DNA of 64,000 bases from Dryomyza anilis (Eukaryota; Arthropoda; Insecta; Diptera; Dryomyzidae), in NCBI GenBank assembly GCA_951804985.1, contig OX638132.1, forward strand, positions 102,352,026 to 102,416,025, given 5' to 3'. Of the stretch, positions 47,001 to 51,780 are shown in pieces; the stretch's first letter is position 1; each line of letters opens with the position of its first letter. Under the pieces are notes generated by a model. The model was given only the letters and a program-made list of their open reading frames with translations. It did no database searches and was not told the DNA's origin. A program made the position numbers and the translations under genes.

Positions 47001-49423
47001 TAAATCTTAATAATTCCCAATTATAAACTAAGGTCGCTTGTACCTGGGACGATGTCAAGTCTTTGCGTTCGGACATGGAAAGAAATCTCACATCAGCTGT
47101 GCACTTTCGCACCAAATTACTATCCGCCATCTGTCAGATGCAGTCCGCCCTAGGTCTGACCGATCTGGGTCAGTTGTACTATAAGCCGTTGCGTGATTCA
47201 CACGGCACGGTCGTGTTAACGTGCGTGCAGACCGTAAAGACTCAGAAAACCGTATCCATACTGAACTCACGTTGGTTGCCCAGCAATAAATTGCAAAAGA
47301 AAATTGTTGCCCTGCATGAAGACTACAACATCAGTGAAATGCTGATATCGTCCATCGGCGAGCAGATACTATATCACCAGGCATCGATGCAACGTCTGAG
47401 TCCCGGTCTGTATCTGGGTTATCTGAAGATGCAGTGCTCGGTAGAGCAGATACAGGTTGTGGTCCCGGCTAAGACACCAAATGTGTTGCCGCACTGTAAG
47501 GTGCGCGAAAACAGCCACATCACGGCGGAAGAGTGGCAGGTGTTAAAACGCCACAATGTCAATGCTACCACCAGTGGTGCACAACGCGTACCACTCGACT
47601 TCAATGCCAACTCTGCTGAAGACACCAGCGAAGTGCAGCGCCTCTTTCTGTATGATTTGGCTAGCGCAGCACAAAAGTTGCTCGGTTATATGAACATCAA
47701 GCCCATGGATGCCGCAACTCATCGCCTTTACGACATCGAGATCATCGAGCACAGCAAGGATATCAGTTTTCTGGTTATGTGTCCAGCTGTGGAATTAACA
47801 TGTGCAGCACCCGGTCAATCAGAGCTATTGCTGCAACGCGATGATTTGCTCAGCCTCAGCATACAGTCCTTCGAGATGATTCATCTGCGCACATACCAAT
47901 TGGGCATTATACAAAAGTACGCACGTCTCTCGTGCATACTCGAGCTGGATACAGCGCTCGCCAATCATTCGCATCGTGAGGCCTTTTCCACGAGTGAGTT
48001 ACAGACCGCCAAAGAGCGACTGGCCAAGTTGCAAGAGCTGACGTCAAGCTTGAATGCGGTATGGAAGAGCGTGCGGTGGCTGATGGATGTCATAGCTTTT
48101 GCGCGGGACAAAACGGCTCAACCGTCGGTGGCCATGCACGAAATACTGGAATTTGCGCAAAGCTCCAACTCTCCCTACTCTTCGCTGGAGCAACAATTCC
48201 ATTGCTCACATGACAAGCAGCATCTACTGCAACTGCCAATGCGCGAAGTGAAATTCCACAAAAGTGGGTCGGGACGTGGCAGTTGGCCCGGACCGGCAAG
48301 CAACGCGCAGTCCAGCGCCGCATTTGCCGCCGATCATTCGAAGTCGGAACAAAATTTGGGACGCAATGCCGTCACGCCTACTTCAGTGCCGGAGAAGCAA
48401 GACGATGCTGCTACCGCACCGCAGCATCTGCAGGTGGCGCCGGAATACAATAAGTCCTCACTGCGAAAAAACAGCGGTGACTCCATGACTTCGGAATATA
48501 CCTCGCATAGTTTTTATTCCGCCGTAGATTCTGTCGTCTCTAGCAGCAGTGAATTGGACACCGTCTTTCATGCGATACCACCCTCGCGTTCCGATGACAT
48601 GTTAATTCTTTGCTCCACCGATGCGCTCAAGCATAGACAAACACTGCAGCGCAAACGCACGAGCTCAAATATTACAACGAGCAGCAGCGCCCAGGTGCCG
48701 ACTATTTCTGTTTCAACGTCTGTGCCTCATCTGGCACGTCCATCTACCACCCTAACAGGCTCCAGTCTGTCGCTCAAGACTCCGGATGCTCAAGACTACT
48801 ACAGAGAGCATGCTGCCAAATGCAACGACATTCCATCCATGACGAAGACAAAAGCTGCCTCCAGCGTGAATCTCAAGGATGGCGGACTATATCTCAGAAC
48901 TACGCTTAGCGCGTTACAAACCGAAATGAAAATCAACACGGGCACCGACACAGAGCAGCCACCGACGACGACGACGACGAGTATTAGCAGCGTCGCTCCA
49001 TCAAAGAGTATCTCACGTCAGAGCAGCGAAGAGGATACCGCCAGCAGCTCCAGTCTGGCCGTAGAACATGCATCTGGCATCATACAAGTCTATACAGCGT
49101 ACAATACAGGTCTAGCCAGCGGTACCAGTTTGAAGTTGCACGTCACGCCAAAGACATCAGCGCGTGAAGTGATTAACTTGGTGGTGAAACAACTCAATAT
49201 GGCCGCAGTGCTGAAGGGTAACAATGGACCGATCTACACCTCAGAGATGTTGGATAATTTCTGTCTGGTCGCGGTAATTGGCGCACGAGAACGCTGCCTG
49301 CGAGATGATTTTAAGCCGCTGCAGTTGCAGAATCCCTGGAAGAAAGGACGTCTCTACGTCAGGCAGAAGCACGAGCTACTGGCGGCCATCGAGCACTCCA
49401 ATCGAAAGTCGCAGCTAATCTAA
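16957..49423 (+). CDS. wake: wide awake / banderuola (ANKFN1 orthologue), full coding span, long isoform
   Basis: Ankyrin-repeat and fibronectin type III protein. In Drosophila WAKE acts in clock neurons on sleep onset through the GABA-A receptor Rdl. As Banderuola it acts at the neuroblast cortex in asymmetric division. Joining 15 exons (16957-17072, 17171-17322, 18581-18848, 18919-19257, 25551-25846, 42905-43024, 43392-44015, 44173-44251, 45540-45643, 45703-45843, 45906-46130, 46196-46402, 46563-46773, 46838-46970, 47033-49423) gives 5406 nt, 1801 residues. Every junction has GT...AG and keeps phase. Order: Ser/Gln-rich N-terminus (1-630), two ankyrin repeats (~639-697), FN3 domain (~775-890), a conserved helical region (~895-1350), a Ser/Thr-rich linker, and a Ras-association-like domain (~1687-1801). 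Exon edges come from splice motifs, not transcripts. An alternative first exon lies at 40753. Confidence 0.9.
17171..17322 (+). CDS. wake: wake coding exon 2
   Basis: The acceptor is ATCGAACAG after a T-rich tract. The nearby TTTCAG at 17184 would give a stop in frame. The exon reads TQISAASLAAQSRSCRK and PAIVVPGIPVVSLHTDKNG, and the donor is TTGG|GTAAGA. The intron before it is only 98 bp. Confidence 0.75.
17695..18020. repeat. Degenerate ACAATTCTTCC-type repeat block
   Basis: The same irregular short repeats (GACAATTC, CTTCCC, CCTGGACAATTC) as in the array at 14.9-16.1 kb, here ending next to a SINE head in the same orientation as the pair near 23.4 kb. Confidence 0.6.
18056..18323 (+). 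mobile_element. tRNA-derived SINE, near full length
   Basis: The head is tRNA-like: A box TAGTTCAGTGGTTAGTG and B box GGTTCAAATCT, about 50 bases apart, after GCGTCGG. A ~180-bp unrelated body follows (CTAACCAAATTTTTTCAGAG... CTCTCGGCC...) and the tail is (ATT)n. The same three-part layout recurs at 23466 (head truncated), 28144 and 49705. It is a transposed pseudo-tRNA, not a working tRNA gene, because the 3' acceptor arm is replaced by the body. Confidence 0.75.
18581..18848 (+). CDS. wake: wake coding exon 3
   Basis: Acceptor TTATTTGCAG and donor TTGCG|GTGAGT. Encodes a Ser/Thr/Asn/Gln-rich segment (RWSMIPKTSSTTTNSAKSLK ... SNNNSNQQQQQSTMSYDVTA). It enters and leaves in phase with its neighbours. 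Confidence 0.82.
18919..19257 (+). CDS. wake: wake coding exon 4
   Basis: Acceptor ATTTGCAG after a 70-bp intron, donor GAGAG|GTACGT. Reads IPAPHVVAARAYRLSSAKRQ, a Gln-rich run (QQQQLSQQQQYQQQQPQ), a GGGGGG run, then PIALTPNGEDTPRRLSWER. The CAG/CAA runs probably vary in length between strains. Confidence 0.82.
19751..19860 (+). mobile_element. Truncated MITE with ACCCAGCAAACCAAACGAT terminus
   Basis: The terminus ACCCAGCAAACCAAACGAT and following ATATCG pieces match, in reverse, the right end of the element at 31674-31978 (ATCGTTTGGTTTGCTGGGT). No right end is found here. Confidence 0.5.
19890..20100. mobile_element. Fold-back element with CCTCATGTCATTAAAATTAACG termini
   Basis: CCTCATGTCATTAAAA(T)TAACGTACC at the left is mirrored by GGTACGTTCATTTTAATGACATGAGG at the right, one mismatch over 26 bases, enclosing ~160 bp. 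CATGAGGTTGC/CATGAGGTTAC motifs inside resemble the nearby 32-bp minisatellite, so the two may share an origin. Confidence 0.6.
20373..20530. repeat. 32-bp tandem repeat with hairpin units, five copies
   Basis: GAGGTT (or GGGGTT) recurs exactly every 32 bases at 20373, 20405, 20437, 20469 and 20501. Each unit has GGTTG(C)-N3-4-CAACCT, a short inverted repeat able to form a stem, followed by CATG(C/A)TCACCGA(C/T)T. The last unit is diverged. Confidence 0.8.
20948..21148 (+). other. Short ORF in a non-repetitive part of wake intron 4
   Basis: 67 codons from an ATG in good context (CTCAACATG), starting MFHDGSNANVASLHAKILYH and continuing hydrophilic (RKCIEDLTTQKDSS, KEKLVQMNNLK). The 250 bases before it look like 5'UTR rather than AT-rich spacer. 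Its stop codon is the first TAG of the hAT-like MITE at 21149, so the frame has been cut by that insertion. I recognise no family. The best donor inside (GCA|GTAAAA) leaves phase 0, which does not fit the next wake exon. It may be a small gene, a dead exon or chance. Confidence 0.2.
21149..21650. mobile_element. hAT-like MITE rich in CACGGAAA and GGAACCGG repeats
   Basis: The ends read TAGAGATGGGCGCGTGCC and GGCACGGCACCTGTCCATCTC-TA. The flanks GCATCTAC (21141-21148) and GTACCTAC (21651-21658) match at 6 of 8, a decayed hAT-size duplication. The interior consists of short repeats: GGTGACACGCACGAGC twice, then CACGGAAAA/CACGAAAA units, then GGAACCGGAATCGGAA units. Confidence 0.65.
22180..22400 (+). 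repeat. Degraded copy of the repeat at 27.1-27.7 kb
   Basis: GTTTCATTAATCTAGCT..., AGACAGACAGGCATCGTTAA, CTACTCAGGATATGACGTTG and ATCAAGAATA follow each other as in the longer copy ending near 27660. Confidence 0.5.
23345..23455. repeat. Degenerate ACAATTCTTCC-type repeat block
   Basis: TTTCCCGGGCAATTCTTTCC, CAGACAATTCTTCCCG and similar short units, immediately ahead of the SINE at 23466, as at 17695-18056. Confidence 0.5.
23466..23755 (+). mobile_element. tRNA-derived SINE, 5'-truncated head
   Basis: Begins inside the tRNA-like head (GCGTTGGACTGCGAGC). The B box is degraded to CCTCAAGCCTGG. The body follows (GGGGCTAACAACATCTTTTC, CTACCTCTCGGCAG, AAGCTCTCACC) and the tail is (ATT)n. It includes a 3' segment (ACTCAAAATGGTGAGAGAGC) absent from the shorter copies. Confidence 0.7.
24103..25087. mobile_element. TA-flanked inverted-repeat element, 985 bp, non-autonomous
   Basis: CCCAAGTAACCAC at the left is mirrored by GTGGTTGCTTGGG at the right, each next to TA. TTTGTGGCAA(A/T) and GCCAC pieces occur near both ends. It has no transposase frame. The left half contains a 134-bp tandem duplication (separate entry). Confidence 0.6.
24371..24640. repeat. 134-bp tandem duplication
   Basis: ATATGCATGGCATAATAATA begins at 24371 and again at 24505. The two units run on almost identically through CGAACGGAGTTTTGTAAAAA and CTACCCCCTCTAATTTTTAC, differing at only one or two bases. It lies inside the TA-flanked element. Confidence 0.9.
25551..25846 (+). CDS. wake: wake coding exon 5
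   Basis: Acceptor TTTCTTTGCAG, donor AAATG|GTGAGT. Reads KDSSALQRSASIDSVAEAVW, SDTPRPSLDIPRPAVAPFSK, then SNTSQIAQLNINYSDISGS and RRESLLSPSSTRRNKLTRII. Serines after basic residues (RSAS, RRES) look like kinase sites. It leaves one base, which pairs with GC at 42905 to give glycine. Confidence 0.85.
26796..26970. repeat. ~58-bp imperfect tandem repeat, three units
   Basis: CAAGTGCGTCATT... GTGAATCTGT(T/A)CCAAT(T/G)GGATT recurs with starts near 26796, 26853 and 26911 (period 57-59). The third unit is truncated and diverged. Confidence 0.7.
27090..27660 (+). repeat. Interspersed repeat with ATACCCTTTCACTCT end
   Basis: The right half carries AGACAGACATATAGACGGAT, ATCGACTCAGGAGGTCATGC, TGATCAAGAATATATATAC and GAGATGCTTCCTTATGGGTG in order, ending ATACCCTTTCACTCT. 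Blocks of this kind are dispersed in fly genomes. A degraded copy is at 22180-22400. No ORF is preserved and I cannot assign the class. Confidence 0.5.
28144..28340 (+). mobile_element. tRNA-derived SINE, short form
   Basis: Head GCGTCGGTAGCTCAAGGTTA with B box GGTTCAAGTCTG, then GGGTTAACAACATCTTTTC, CTACCTCTCGGCAG and AAAGCTCTCACCAG. It ends near GGTAGGTCCCACCAG without the (ATT)n tail. Confidence 0.75.
28771..29781 (+). mobile_element. 5'-truncated Helitron-like element with internal 452-bp tandem duplication
   Basis: It ends in GCACGAGTTGTGC (a stem-loop) followed by ATGGGTCCAGCTAG|T, the 3' signature of Helitrons and nearly identical to the end of the element at 59628-60516. The bulk is two almost identical 452-bp units (28771-29222, 29223-29674). 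Each runs from TAAACGGTAAAGTTGCCGG to a string of ACTCACCACAC(T/C)AAA units. Shared order with the other copy: AGTGGCACCTCCCATA, the CACCACACTAAAACT repeats, then GAAGAATTCTACCGGGAAGA. No Helitron 5' end is seen. Confidence 0.65.
30130..31429 (+). promoter_or_regulatory. Possible alternative promoter and 5'UTR exon of wake
   Basis: Base composition rises above the flanks for 1.3 kb. It starts with a palindromic TATA region (30194-30213), a GAGAGAGAGAG tract (GAGA-factor type) at about 30225 and TCAGTC/TCAGTA initiator-like sites (30312, 30930). It continues with UTR-like CAACCGCAATCGCAACCGCC sequence and ends AAAATGAACAG|GTAAAC at 31430. The last ATG leaves phase 2 and cannot be read into the exon at 42905, so if real this exon is non-coding or joins an exon I have not found. 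Confidence 0.35.
30194..30213. promoter_or_regulatory. Perfect 20-bp palindrome centred on a TATA box
   Basis: CGCTCTTTTATAAAAGAGCG is its own reverse complement and contains TTTATAAAA. A GAGA tract starts about 12 bases later. Confidence 0.5.
31674..31978. mobile_element. MITE with ATCGTTTGGTTTGCTGGGT terminus
   Basis: The right end ATCGTTTGGTTTGCTGGGT matches the left end at 19751 in reverse. The left end TACCCTACAAACGATAATTT is a diverged mirror of it. The interior is full of ATCGATATCG and TATCGAAAA pieces. Confidence 0.5.
32560..33230. mobile_element. Interspersed element with TTCTTCAATATGA motifs, copy 1
   Basis: CTGTCGAAAAAGTGTTCTTC, TGTATGTGAAGAACACGTTT and TTCATATTGAAGAA recur in the same order at 35715-36330. 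The right end (TCATATTGATGAATTTTTTT then TGTGTGTA) mirrors the left-type end AGAAAAAAAATCTTCAATAT seen alone near 56580. The centre is poly-A/T. Non-coding. Confidence 0.55.
33355..33600. repeat. Relative of the fold-back repeat at 44.9-45.4 kb
   Basis: TTTGGCAGGGTCAAGGCATG, TTTCAAACAGCCAAAAGCGG and AGTTTGTATCACAAGCTG, then CCAAATATGCCGCGAATCTG and TGTTTGCCGGAAATATTCC. These are the motifs of the hairpin region in intron 8, in reverse order. Confidence 0.55.
34463..34673 (+). CDS. Candidate alternative N-terminal exon of wake (unproven)
   Basis: A 70-codon frame starts MYHVVCVWWTHYQFKFPFKN and ends ARHMYLCGYF, with a consensus donor TTTT|GTGAGTAGA. It ends in phase 1, exactly what the shared acceptor at 42905 needs. 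The upstream 90 bases look like a fly core promoter/5'UTR, with TCAGTC at 34379 and a less AT-rich composition. An in-frame stop lies at 34442. The phase match has a one in three chance of being accidental, and the ATG context is weak. Confidence 0.28.
35472..35700. mobile_element. TA-flanked MITE, copy 1 (CACCCAGAAAAAAATACT)
   Basis: CACCCAGAAAAAA at the left and TTCTTTTCTGGGTG at the right, each next to TA, the Tc1/mariner target. Two near-identical relatives lie at 37023 and 38980. It interrupts the TTCTTCAATATGA-type repeat, whose pieces lie on both sides. Confidence 0.8.
35701..36330. mobile_element. Interspersed element with TTCTTCAATATGA motifs, copy 2
   Basis: Same order of motifs as 32560-33230 (CTGTCGAAAAAGTGTTCTTC ... 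TTCATATTGAAGAACGCTG ... AAGTAGTTCTTGTATGTTAT). It ends CATATTGAAGAATTTTTTTC then TGTGTA. A left part lies at about 35390-35471, on the far side of the inserted MITE. Confidence 0.55.
36659..37780. mobile_element. Inverted-repeat DNA element (TAGGGGAAACCGGGGCTAAG)
   Basis: TAGGGGAAACCGGGGCTAAG + TCGAC at the left is mirrored at the right by GTCGATTTAGCCCTGGTCCC + CCTA. The span is 1.12 kb, of which 223 bp is an inserted TA-flanked MITE (37023-37245). CGGGCAATTGTCGGGTAA and GCCCGATGCGCCATCGGG near the middle suggest another small insertion. There is no transposase frame. Confidence 0.65.
37023..37245. mobile_element. TA-flanked MITE, copy 2
   Basis: Same ends (CACCCAGAAAAAATACT and TTTTTTCTGGGTG) and interior (AAATACCATTAAATACTAG, ACCAATTTTAATGGGATTTG) as copy 1. 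It is inserted in the element at 36659-37780. Confidence 0.85.
37840..38460 (-). pseudogene. Tc1-like transposase, broken remnant
   Basis: Read on the minus strand in shifting frames, the DDE-transposase C-terminal half is recognisable. SVMV*GAISRKQKLSLVYI (~38280-38331) has a stop in place of the usual W of WG. HQDVYPLIPQNLFKTG (~38115-38170) corresponds to QQDGAPxHT with the second catalytic Asp. WPPSSPHCNALEMVIWDY (~38030-38083) corresponds to WPPxSPDLNPIEHLW. A tail follows with RVKFFDRLKQVVAKK. At least two frameshifts and several stops are present. The N-terminal DNA-binding part is absent. Confidence 0.75.
38479..39838. mobile_element. Transib-like element with CACAGTG termini, non-autonomous
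   Basis: The left end starts CACAGTGGGCT and the right end finishes AGCCCACTGTG; TTTGGCCA/TTTGGCCAAA follows inside each arm. The flanks are CAACG and AAACG (4 of 5 identical). CAC-type termini with a 5-bp duplication are the hallmark of Transib transposons, and CACAGTG is also the heptamer of vertebrate recombination signals. The interior has AAAATGGCGGATTCAA and GCCGCCATTTTGAA in mirror order but no transposase. A TA-flanked MITE (38980-39202) sits inside. The class assignment is inference. Confidence 0.55.
38980..39202. mobile_element. TA-flanked MITE, copy 3
   Basis: Ends CACCCAAAAAAAATTCT and TTTTTTTCTGGGCG, each next to TA, with the same interior as copies 1 and 2. It is inserted in the Transib-like element. 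Confidence 0.8.
40440..40752 (+). promoter_or_regulatory. Probable promoter/5'UTR of the short wake isoform
   Basis: Directly upstream of the alternative first coding exon. It has lower AT content and an initiator-like TCAGTT at 40657-40662, 94 bases before the ATG. GTACTCTCTCTATAC lies at about 40700. No TATA box is placed correctly and I could not match a downstream promoter element at +28. Confidence 0.4.
40753..41353 (+). CDS. wake: wake alternative first coding exon (short isoform)
   Basis: Starts MERRKANSSYAKLISKDQRN from ATG in the context TTAACCATGG and runs 200 codons plus one base to TAGCA|GTACGTG. It reads TLRRSRSMRASFRMLKGKL, EKLFERQSTAEMLGG, DDIEELMSALPLGAVPRKAC and KVLQIPETYCQKYLFEQRK. It ends in phase 1, so with GC at 42905 it makes serine and continues in the shared frame to 49423. The joined coding sequence is 4836 nt, 1611 residues, lacking exons 1-5. A GTG 33 bases upstream extends the frame but the ATG fits the start rules. Intron 5 of the long form surrounds it, so it needs its own promoter. Confidence 0.85.
41511..41591. repeat. 41-bp tandem duplication
   Basis: AATTACAATTGATGTGTTTT and AATTACAATTCATGTGTTTT begin 41 bases apart, each followed by GAATTTCAAA. Confidence 0.7.
41865..42062. mobile_element. Fold-back element (AAGATAAAATAG arms)
   Basis: AAGATAAAATAGTAATGTAA, then AGGCATTAATTGTTTGTTTA and AAAGCACCT, are mirrored by AGGTGCTTTAAAAAAAAAC, AATTAATGCCTTTACACCAC and TATTTTATCTT. 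The flanks carry GCCCTTTTGGCATGAC. Close relatives are at 51.8-53.05 kb. Confidence 0.7.
42295..42670. repeat. 191-bp tandem duplication
   Basis: AATGGTGTAGTTCTCAAAA begins near 42300 and 42491. Both units continue with CACTTTCGATCGAAATTA, TGGTCCAGA(G/C)GTCACCAATG and TTTATGAATCTTGAA, about 90 per cent alike by eye. Confidence 0.85.
42905..43024 (+). CDS. wake: wake coding exon 6 (shared by isoforms)
   Basis: Acceptor CTACATTTAG, donor GACG|GTAAGA. Reads DCLRSPGVLLRQKSFHTISE then FSRFCNINNANSRDRYSVD. An upstream TTTCAG at 42860 would run into a stop, so 42905 is the working acceptor. It enters in phase 1 from both exon 5 and the alternative first exon. Confidence 0.88.
43025..43391. other. 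wake intron 6
   Basis: 367 bp, AT-rich, with no feature besides the splice sites. Confidence 0.8.
43392..44015 (+). CDS. wake: wake coding exon 7
   Basis: Acceptor TTTATTTTAAAG, donor CACG|GTATGC. A Ser/His-rich region (NVLPHNISVASSQRSDRSSI ... HSNSLSISRHARPSSMSHAK) leads to the conserved helix KLSKKQLKLAQAQLDKYTQI just before the ankyrin repeats. Confidence 0.9.
44173..44251 (+). CDS. wake: wake coding exon 8 (ankyrin repeat, first half)
   Basis: Acceptor CAATTTATAG, donor AACAG|GTTTGT. Reads ALFSAVEHGHLDKARTILES + TDVDVN, the first ankyrin unit. The donor is weaker than the others. Confidence 0.88.
44283..44850. repeat. ~280-bp imperfect tandem duplication in intron 8
   Basis: CCTTTCCAAATTCATGTT begins at about 44283 and 44563. 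Both units continue with GATATCGAGATTACCTA, GATTTTCGTTAGATT and CGAAAGCTCTTCAAGGCAAT. The first unit has extra bases near 44330. Confidence 0.8.
45082..45212. repeat. Perfect 38-bp inverted repeat (hairpin)
   Basis: Arm one is 45082-45119 (starts AGCTTTTGATACAAACTCCG) and arm two is 45175-45212 (starts ATTTCAAACAGACAAAGGCG). They are exact reverse complements over 38 bases with a 55-base loop. A third, diverged half-arm occurs near 45345, and relatives at 33.4 kb. Confidence 0.9.
45540..45643 (+). CDS. wake: wake coding exon 9 (ankyrin repeat)
   Basis: Acceptor CATATTTTAG, donor CAAT|GTAAGT. Reads INSDGLSALDVAVLSNNRSM then TKMLLQQGA, the second ankyrin unit. Confidence 0.9.
45703..45843 (+). 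CDS. wake: wake coding exon 10
   Basis: Acceptor TTCAATTTTAG after a 59-bp intron, donor ATTG|GTGAGT. Reads ATDSIGSKLNALLKDAESRI then HDLSVSSEGPCQPSYSSRP. Confidence 0.9.
45906..46130 (+). CDS. wake: wake coding exon 11 (start of FN3 domain)
   Basis: Acceptor CTACTATCAG, donor AAAG|GTATTT. Reads KQIGIWERRVKGLRRMLLGW, DQARPPDAPASVTVDVTGEN then ISVQILEPFDGAIGTKFK. The PPDAPASVTVDV piece opens the fibronectin type III fold. Confidence 0.92.
46196..46402 (+). CDS. wake: wake coding exon 12 (rest of FN3 domain)
   Basis: Acceptor TCGTACGCAG, donor TCCA|GTAAGT. Reads VQWSTRSDFSHMMGERELMD ... GLTQGRRYFIRAVCGNVKGW then GPFKNSVPASVVPSS. The L-x-x-G-x-x-Y-x-x-R-V core and W-G-x-x S ending are typical of FN3. 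Confidence 0.92.
46563..46773 (+). CDS. wake: wake coding exon 13
   Basis: Acceptor TTTAATTTTAG, donor CGTCG|GTACGT. Reads WRDLNNLEDRYLGRQRLLDN, then KKKTTIKQLFSVASRFQKNL, a conserved basic helix after the FN3 domain. Confidence 0.92.
46838..46970 (+). CDS. wake: wake coding exon 14
   Basis: Acceptor TTATATATAG after a 64-bp intron, donor ATGAAG|GTAAAA. Reads GIYLASIIYCDDKILVTSED then FLPVIEIDEAYPSTLHSDYH. It ends on a codon boundary. Confidence 0.92.
47033..49423 (+). CDS. wake: wake coding exon 15 (last, 797 codons including stop)
   Basis: Acceptor ACTAAG, phase 0, then VACTWDDVKSLRSDMERNLT. A well-conserved helical block (~350 residues: GQLYYKPLRDSHGTVVLTCV, VSILNSRWLPSNKLQKKIVA, SPGLYLGYLKMQCSVEQIQV) is followed by a Ser/Thr-rich linker. 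The C-terminal ~115 residues (GIIQVYTAYNTGLASGTSLK ... REVINLVVKQLNMA ... NPWKKGRLYVRQKHE) form a Ras-association-like ubiquitin fold. Stop at 49421-49423. The first ATG in this exon (47063) is not a gene start, because conserved residues precede it and the phase joins exon 14. Confidence 0.95.
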   Translation, partial: VACTWDDVKSLRSDMERNLTSAVHFRTKLLSAICQMQSALGLTDLGQLYYKPLRDSHGTVVLTCVQTVKTQKTVSILNSRWLPSNKLQKKIVALHEDYNISEMLISSIGEQILYHQASMQRLSPGLYLGYLKMQCSVEQIQVVVPAKTPNVLPHCKVRENSHITAEEWQVLKRHNVNATTSGAQRVPLDFNANSAEDTSEVQRLFLYDLASAAQKLLGYMNIKPMDAATHRLYDIEIIEHSKDISFLVMCPAVELTCAAPGQSELLLQRDDLLSLSIQSFEMIHLRTYQLGIIQKYARLSCILELDTALANHSHREAFSTSELQTAKERLAKLQELTSSLNAVWKSVRWLMDVIAFARDKTAQPSVAMHEILEFAQSSNSPYSSLEQQFHCSHDKQHLLQLPMREVKFHKSGSGRGSWPGPASNAQSSAAFAADHSKSEQNLGRNAVTPTSVPEKQDDAATAPQHLQVAPEYNKSSLRKNSGDSMTSEYTSHSFYSAVDSVVSSSSELDTVFHAIPPSRSDDMLILCSTDALKHRQTLQRKRTSSNITTSSSAQVPTISVSTSVPHLARPSTTLTGSSLSLKTPDAQDYYREHAAKCNDIPSMTKTKAASSVNLKDGGLYLRTTLSALQTEMKINTGTDTEQPPTTTTTSISSVAPSKSISRQSSEEDTASSSSLAVEHASGIIQVYTAYNTGLASGTSLKLHVTPKTSAREVINLVVKQLNMAAVLKGNNGPIYTSEMLDNFCLVAVIGARERCLRDDFKPLQLQNPWKKGRLYVRQKHELLAAIEHSNRKSQLI

Positions 49424-49704
49424 ATTGAAATGTTTCCGAAAACTATTTCGAATGGGTAGAGAGTTACCGTACAGCTCAGCAGAAAGTTAGATAGCCCAGA
49501 TGAATTGAGTAGAGGATATTACAGGCTGAACAACTCAGTTCAATATTCATGAATTGTGTCTTCTGACTTCTCAGTACTTAATTCAGTTTTTATAATTGAA
49601 TTTATTTAGATCTCTGAAAACCTAAAAGTCTCGATTTATGCAAGAATTCCAATTATAATTCAGTTTAGAACTCATTATGAGTGGGGGGTTTCAGACACGT
49701 ATTT

Positions 49705-49885
49705 ATAGCTAAGTGGTTAGTGCGTTGGACTGCGAGCCGAAAGGTCCCAGGTTCAAGCCTGGACTGGGGCTAACAATATATTTTCATAGAAACATTTTTC
49801 AATACCGCGCTGACTCTCGGCAACAAATGGCAAACCTACGAGAGTTAAAACATTGCCCGCCGTTCGGATTCAGCATTAAACTGTA
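49705..49885 (+). mobile_element. tRNA-derived SINE in the wake 3' region
   Basis: Head TAGCTAAGTGGTTAGTGCG, GGACTGCGAGCCGAAAGGTC, B box GGTTCAAGCCT, then GGGGCTAACAATATATTTTC and CTGACTCTCGGCAACAAATG. The best preserved tRNA-like head of the family. No (ATT)n tail. Confidence 0.75.
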
Positions 49886-50740
49886 AACTGTATTATTTTT
49901 GAGACTGAGAACTAAAGATTATAGTCCCTGAATTCAGTAATCTGTGATCTAAATTTACGAAGGAATTCCAATTATTATTCAGTTTTGAAATCATCATAAA
50001 GGAAGGTTTCCTGAGTATTGTATTTTAAAATCATGTATTAAGTAATGCAGTCAGGAAAAGATATTGAGATCCGAAAAGTAATGCCTTAATGAAATGAAGA
50101 TTTACAGGCTTATAAGATATATATATGTCACGTCAAAAATTGAATTTATAAAAAGTAGGCATTGTGAAATTGAATTGGCGGACGTTTCCATACCATACCA
50201 AATAATTTCTGCTGGGAAGTTGAGTAAATGTTGCCCTTCAATAGAAATCGAAAACCATTATGTTTTCCTAAAATTATTGGTATTAAAATGTTTTAATTCT
50301 AAGAGAGTTGAAATGTTACAACTATGAACAGATATTAAATTTGAAATATATGAATACCATATATTGTCTCCACCTTCTGATTTAAACTAAGTTGGTAATA
50401 AGCTTTTTAAATTCAAATTTGTGAATGTATTAAACATTATATAATTTTAAGAAACCATCTTAGTGTTTAGTTTAACAAATTAATTTTTAAAATTATTTGT
50501 ATATGGAGCAGTTGCGTGGAGTTGAGTTCGTCAGGATCAGTTTCCCCAGGTGCATTAGTGGGTACTTGAAATACGCGTATAATGTATGTTTTTTCTTGTT
50601 TTCCAAATAGAAACAATTTTTAAGTAGTCGGTATTTTAAAATATATATTTTATGTATTTAGATGTAAATAGTTAGTAAAATTAACACCTAAGTAATTCGT
50701 TAGACGACCAATTCCAGAACTAGACTGAACAATGTTTTAA

Positions 50741-50746
50741 AATAAA
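50741..50746 (+). terminator. Candidate wake polyadenylation signal
   Basis: AATAAA 1.3 kb past the stop, with T-rich sequence (TTATTTTTATTATATG) 14 bases later. Other AATAAA copies occur near 50855 and 51285, so the site used is uncertain. Confidence 0.35.
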
Positions 50747-51780
50747 GGCGAAACAATGTTATTTTTATTATATGTTTAAAACAGCTAAAAAACAGAATGT
50801 GACGTGAAAAGTGAAAAATACACCAATAGTTATTAGATAATATTAGAGCACTAAATAAAACTTATTAAAAAAACCAAAACATTAAATGTTTCAAATCAAG
50901 TTGTTAAATATTCTAACATTCATATTAAACACCATTTTAATGTAAGTAAAAACTTTTAGGTATTTAAAATAATTGTTGTATTTATGGACTCAATCTATTT
51001 GTATGCAAAATTTATTTCATACAATTTTAAATAATATTTCTAATTGGAGAGAAAAATCAAATGATTGTATACTATTTACATACTTTGTCAAAGTTTTTAA
51101 TATATGAATGTAATTTTTATTAAAAATGAAACATTGATATTGTCGGTATAAGTAACTTGAATGTTTAAATATGTTTTTAGTGTTTAGATAAATACAAAAT
51201 GCAACAATTAAATGCTTCATTGATATTAGAAAATCGTCTATATAAAAATATTTGATGTGTTATAAACTGTCAAATTGTGCAAAATAAAATAAAATAACAT
51301 TTAAATATTCAACTTTTGGTCCATGTGCTAATGTGTATCCCTCTGTTATTATAAGGATTCCAAATTTAAAACTGTATTTTCTTTGATTAAGTTATTGATT
51401 AAATGTAAAGCAATAATTACAAAATACTCTACCAAACGAAAAATTAATTTTCATACTTGAACCGCATACATCATTTCTATATAATTCGAAAGAGTAGGTT
51501 TTGACTGCATTTTAATCTGTTTTTTTGGTATGCGTTATATTTTTAAGATTTAATGCAAATTTTTTATTTTATAATTAGCTTTAAAACGAGGCATTAACGG
51601 AGTTTCTAGCATTTCTAGTTCAAGAGATATTTAAATATGAACAACAGTACAAAAGTGATTTTTGGCACTTTTTTCCAACTTTGAGCCACTGTATCTCTGG
51701 AAGTAGTGGTCGGAAAAAATAAAAAAAAATTGTTTAGTGCATGTCTCGATACCCTTTATCAGTTGCCAAAAGTTCATTAA

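Larger units (their letters stand above)
49424..51780. other. wake 3' flank, probably 3'UTR to about 50.76 kb
   Basis: AT-rich with no ORF of note. A SINE copy (49705-49885) lies within 300 bases of the stop codon. An AATAAAG signal is at 50741. From 51300 to 51780 I see nothing distinct. Confidence 0.6.

Noticed and set aside
47063..49423. Independent 786-residue gene starting at the ATG at 47063
   Set aside because: The frame is open upstream to a good acceptor in phase with exon 14, and the residues before the ATG are part of the conserved block.
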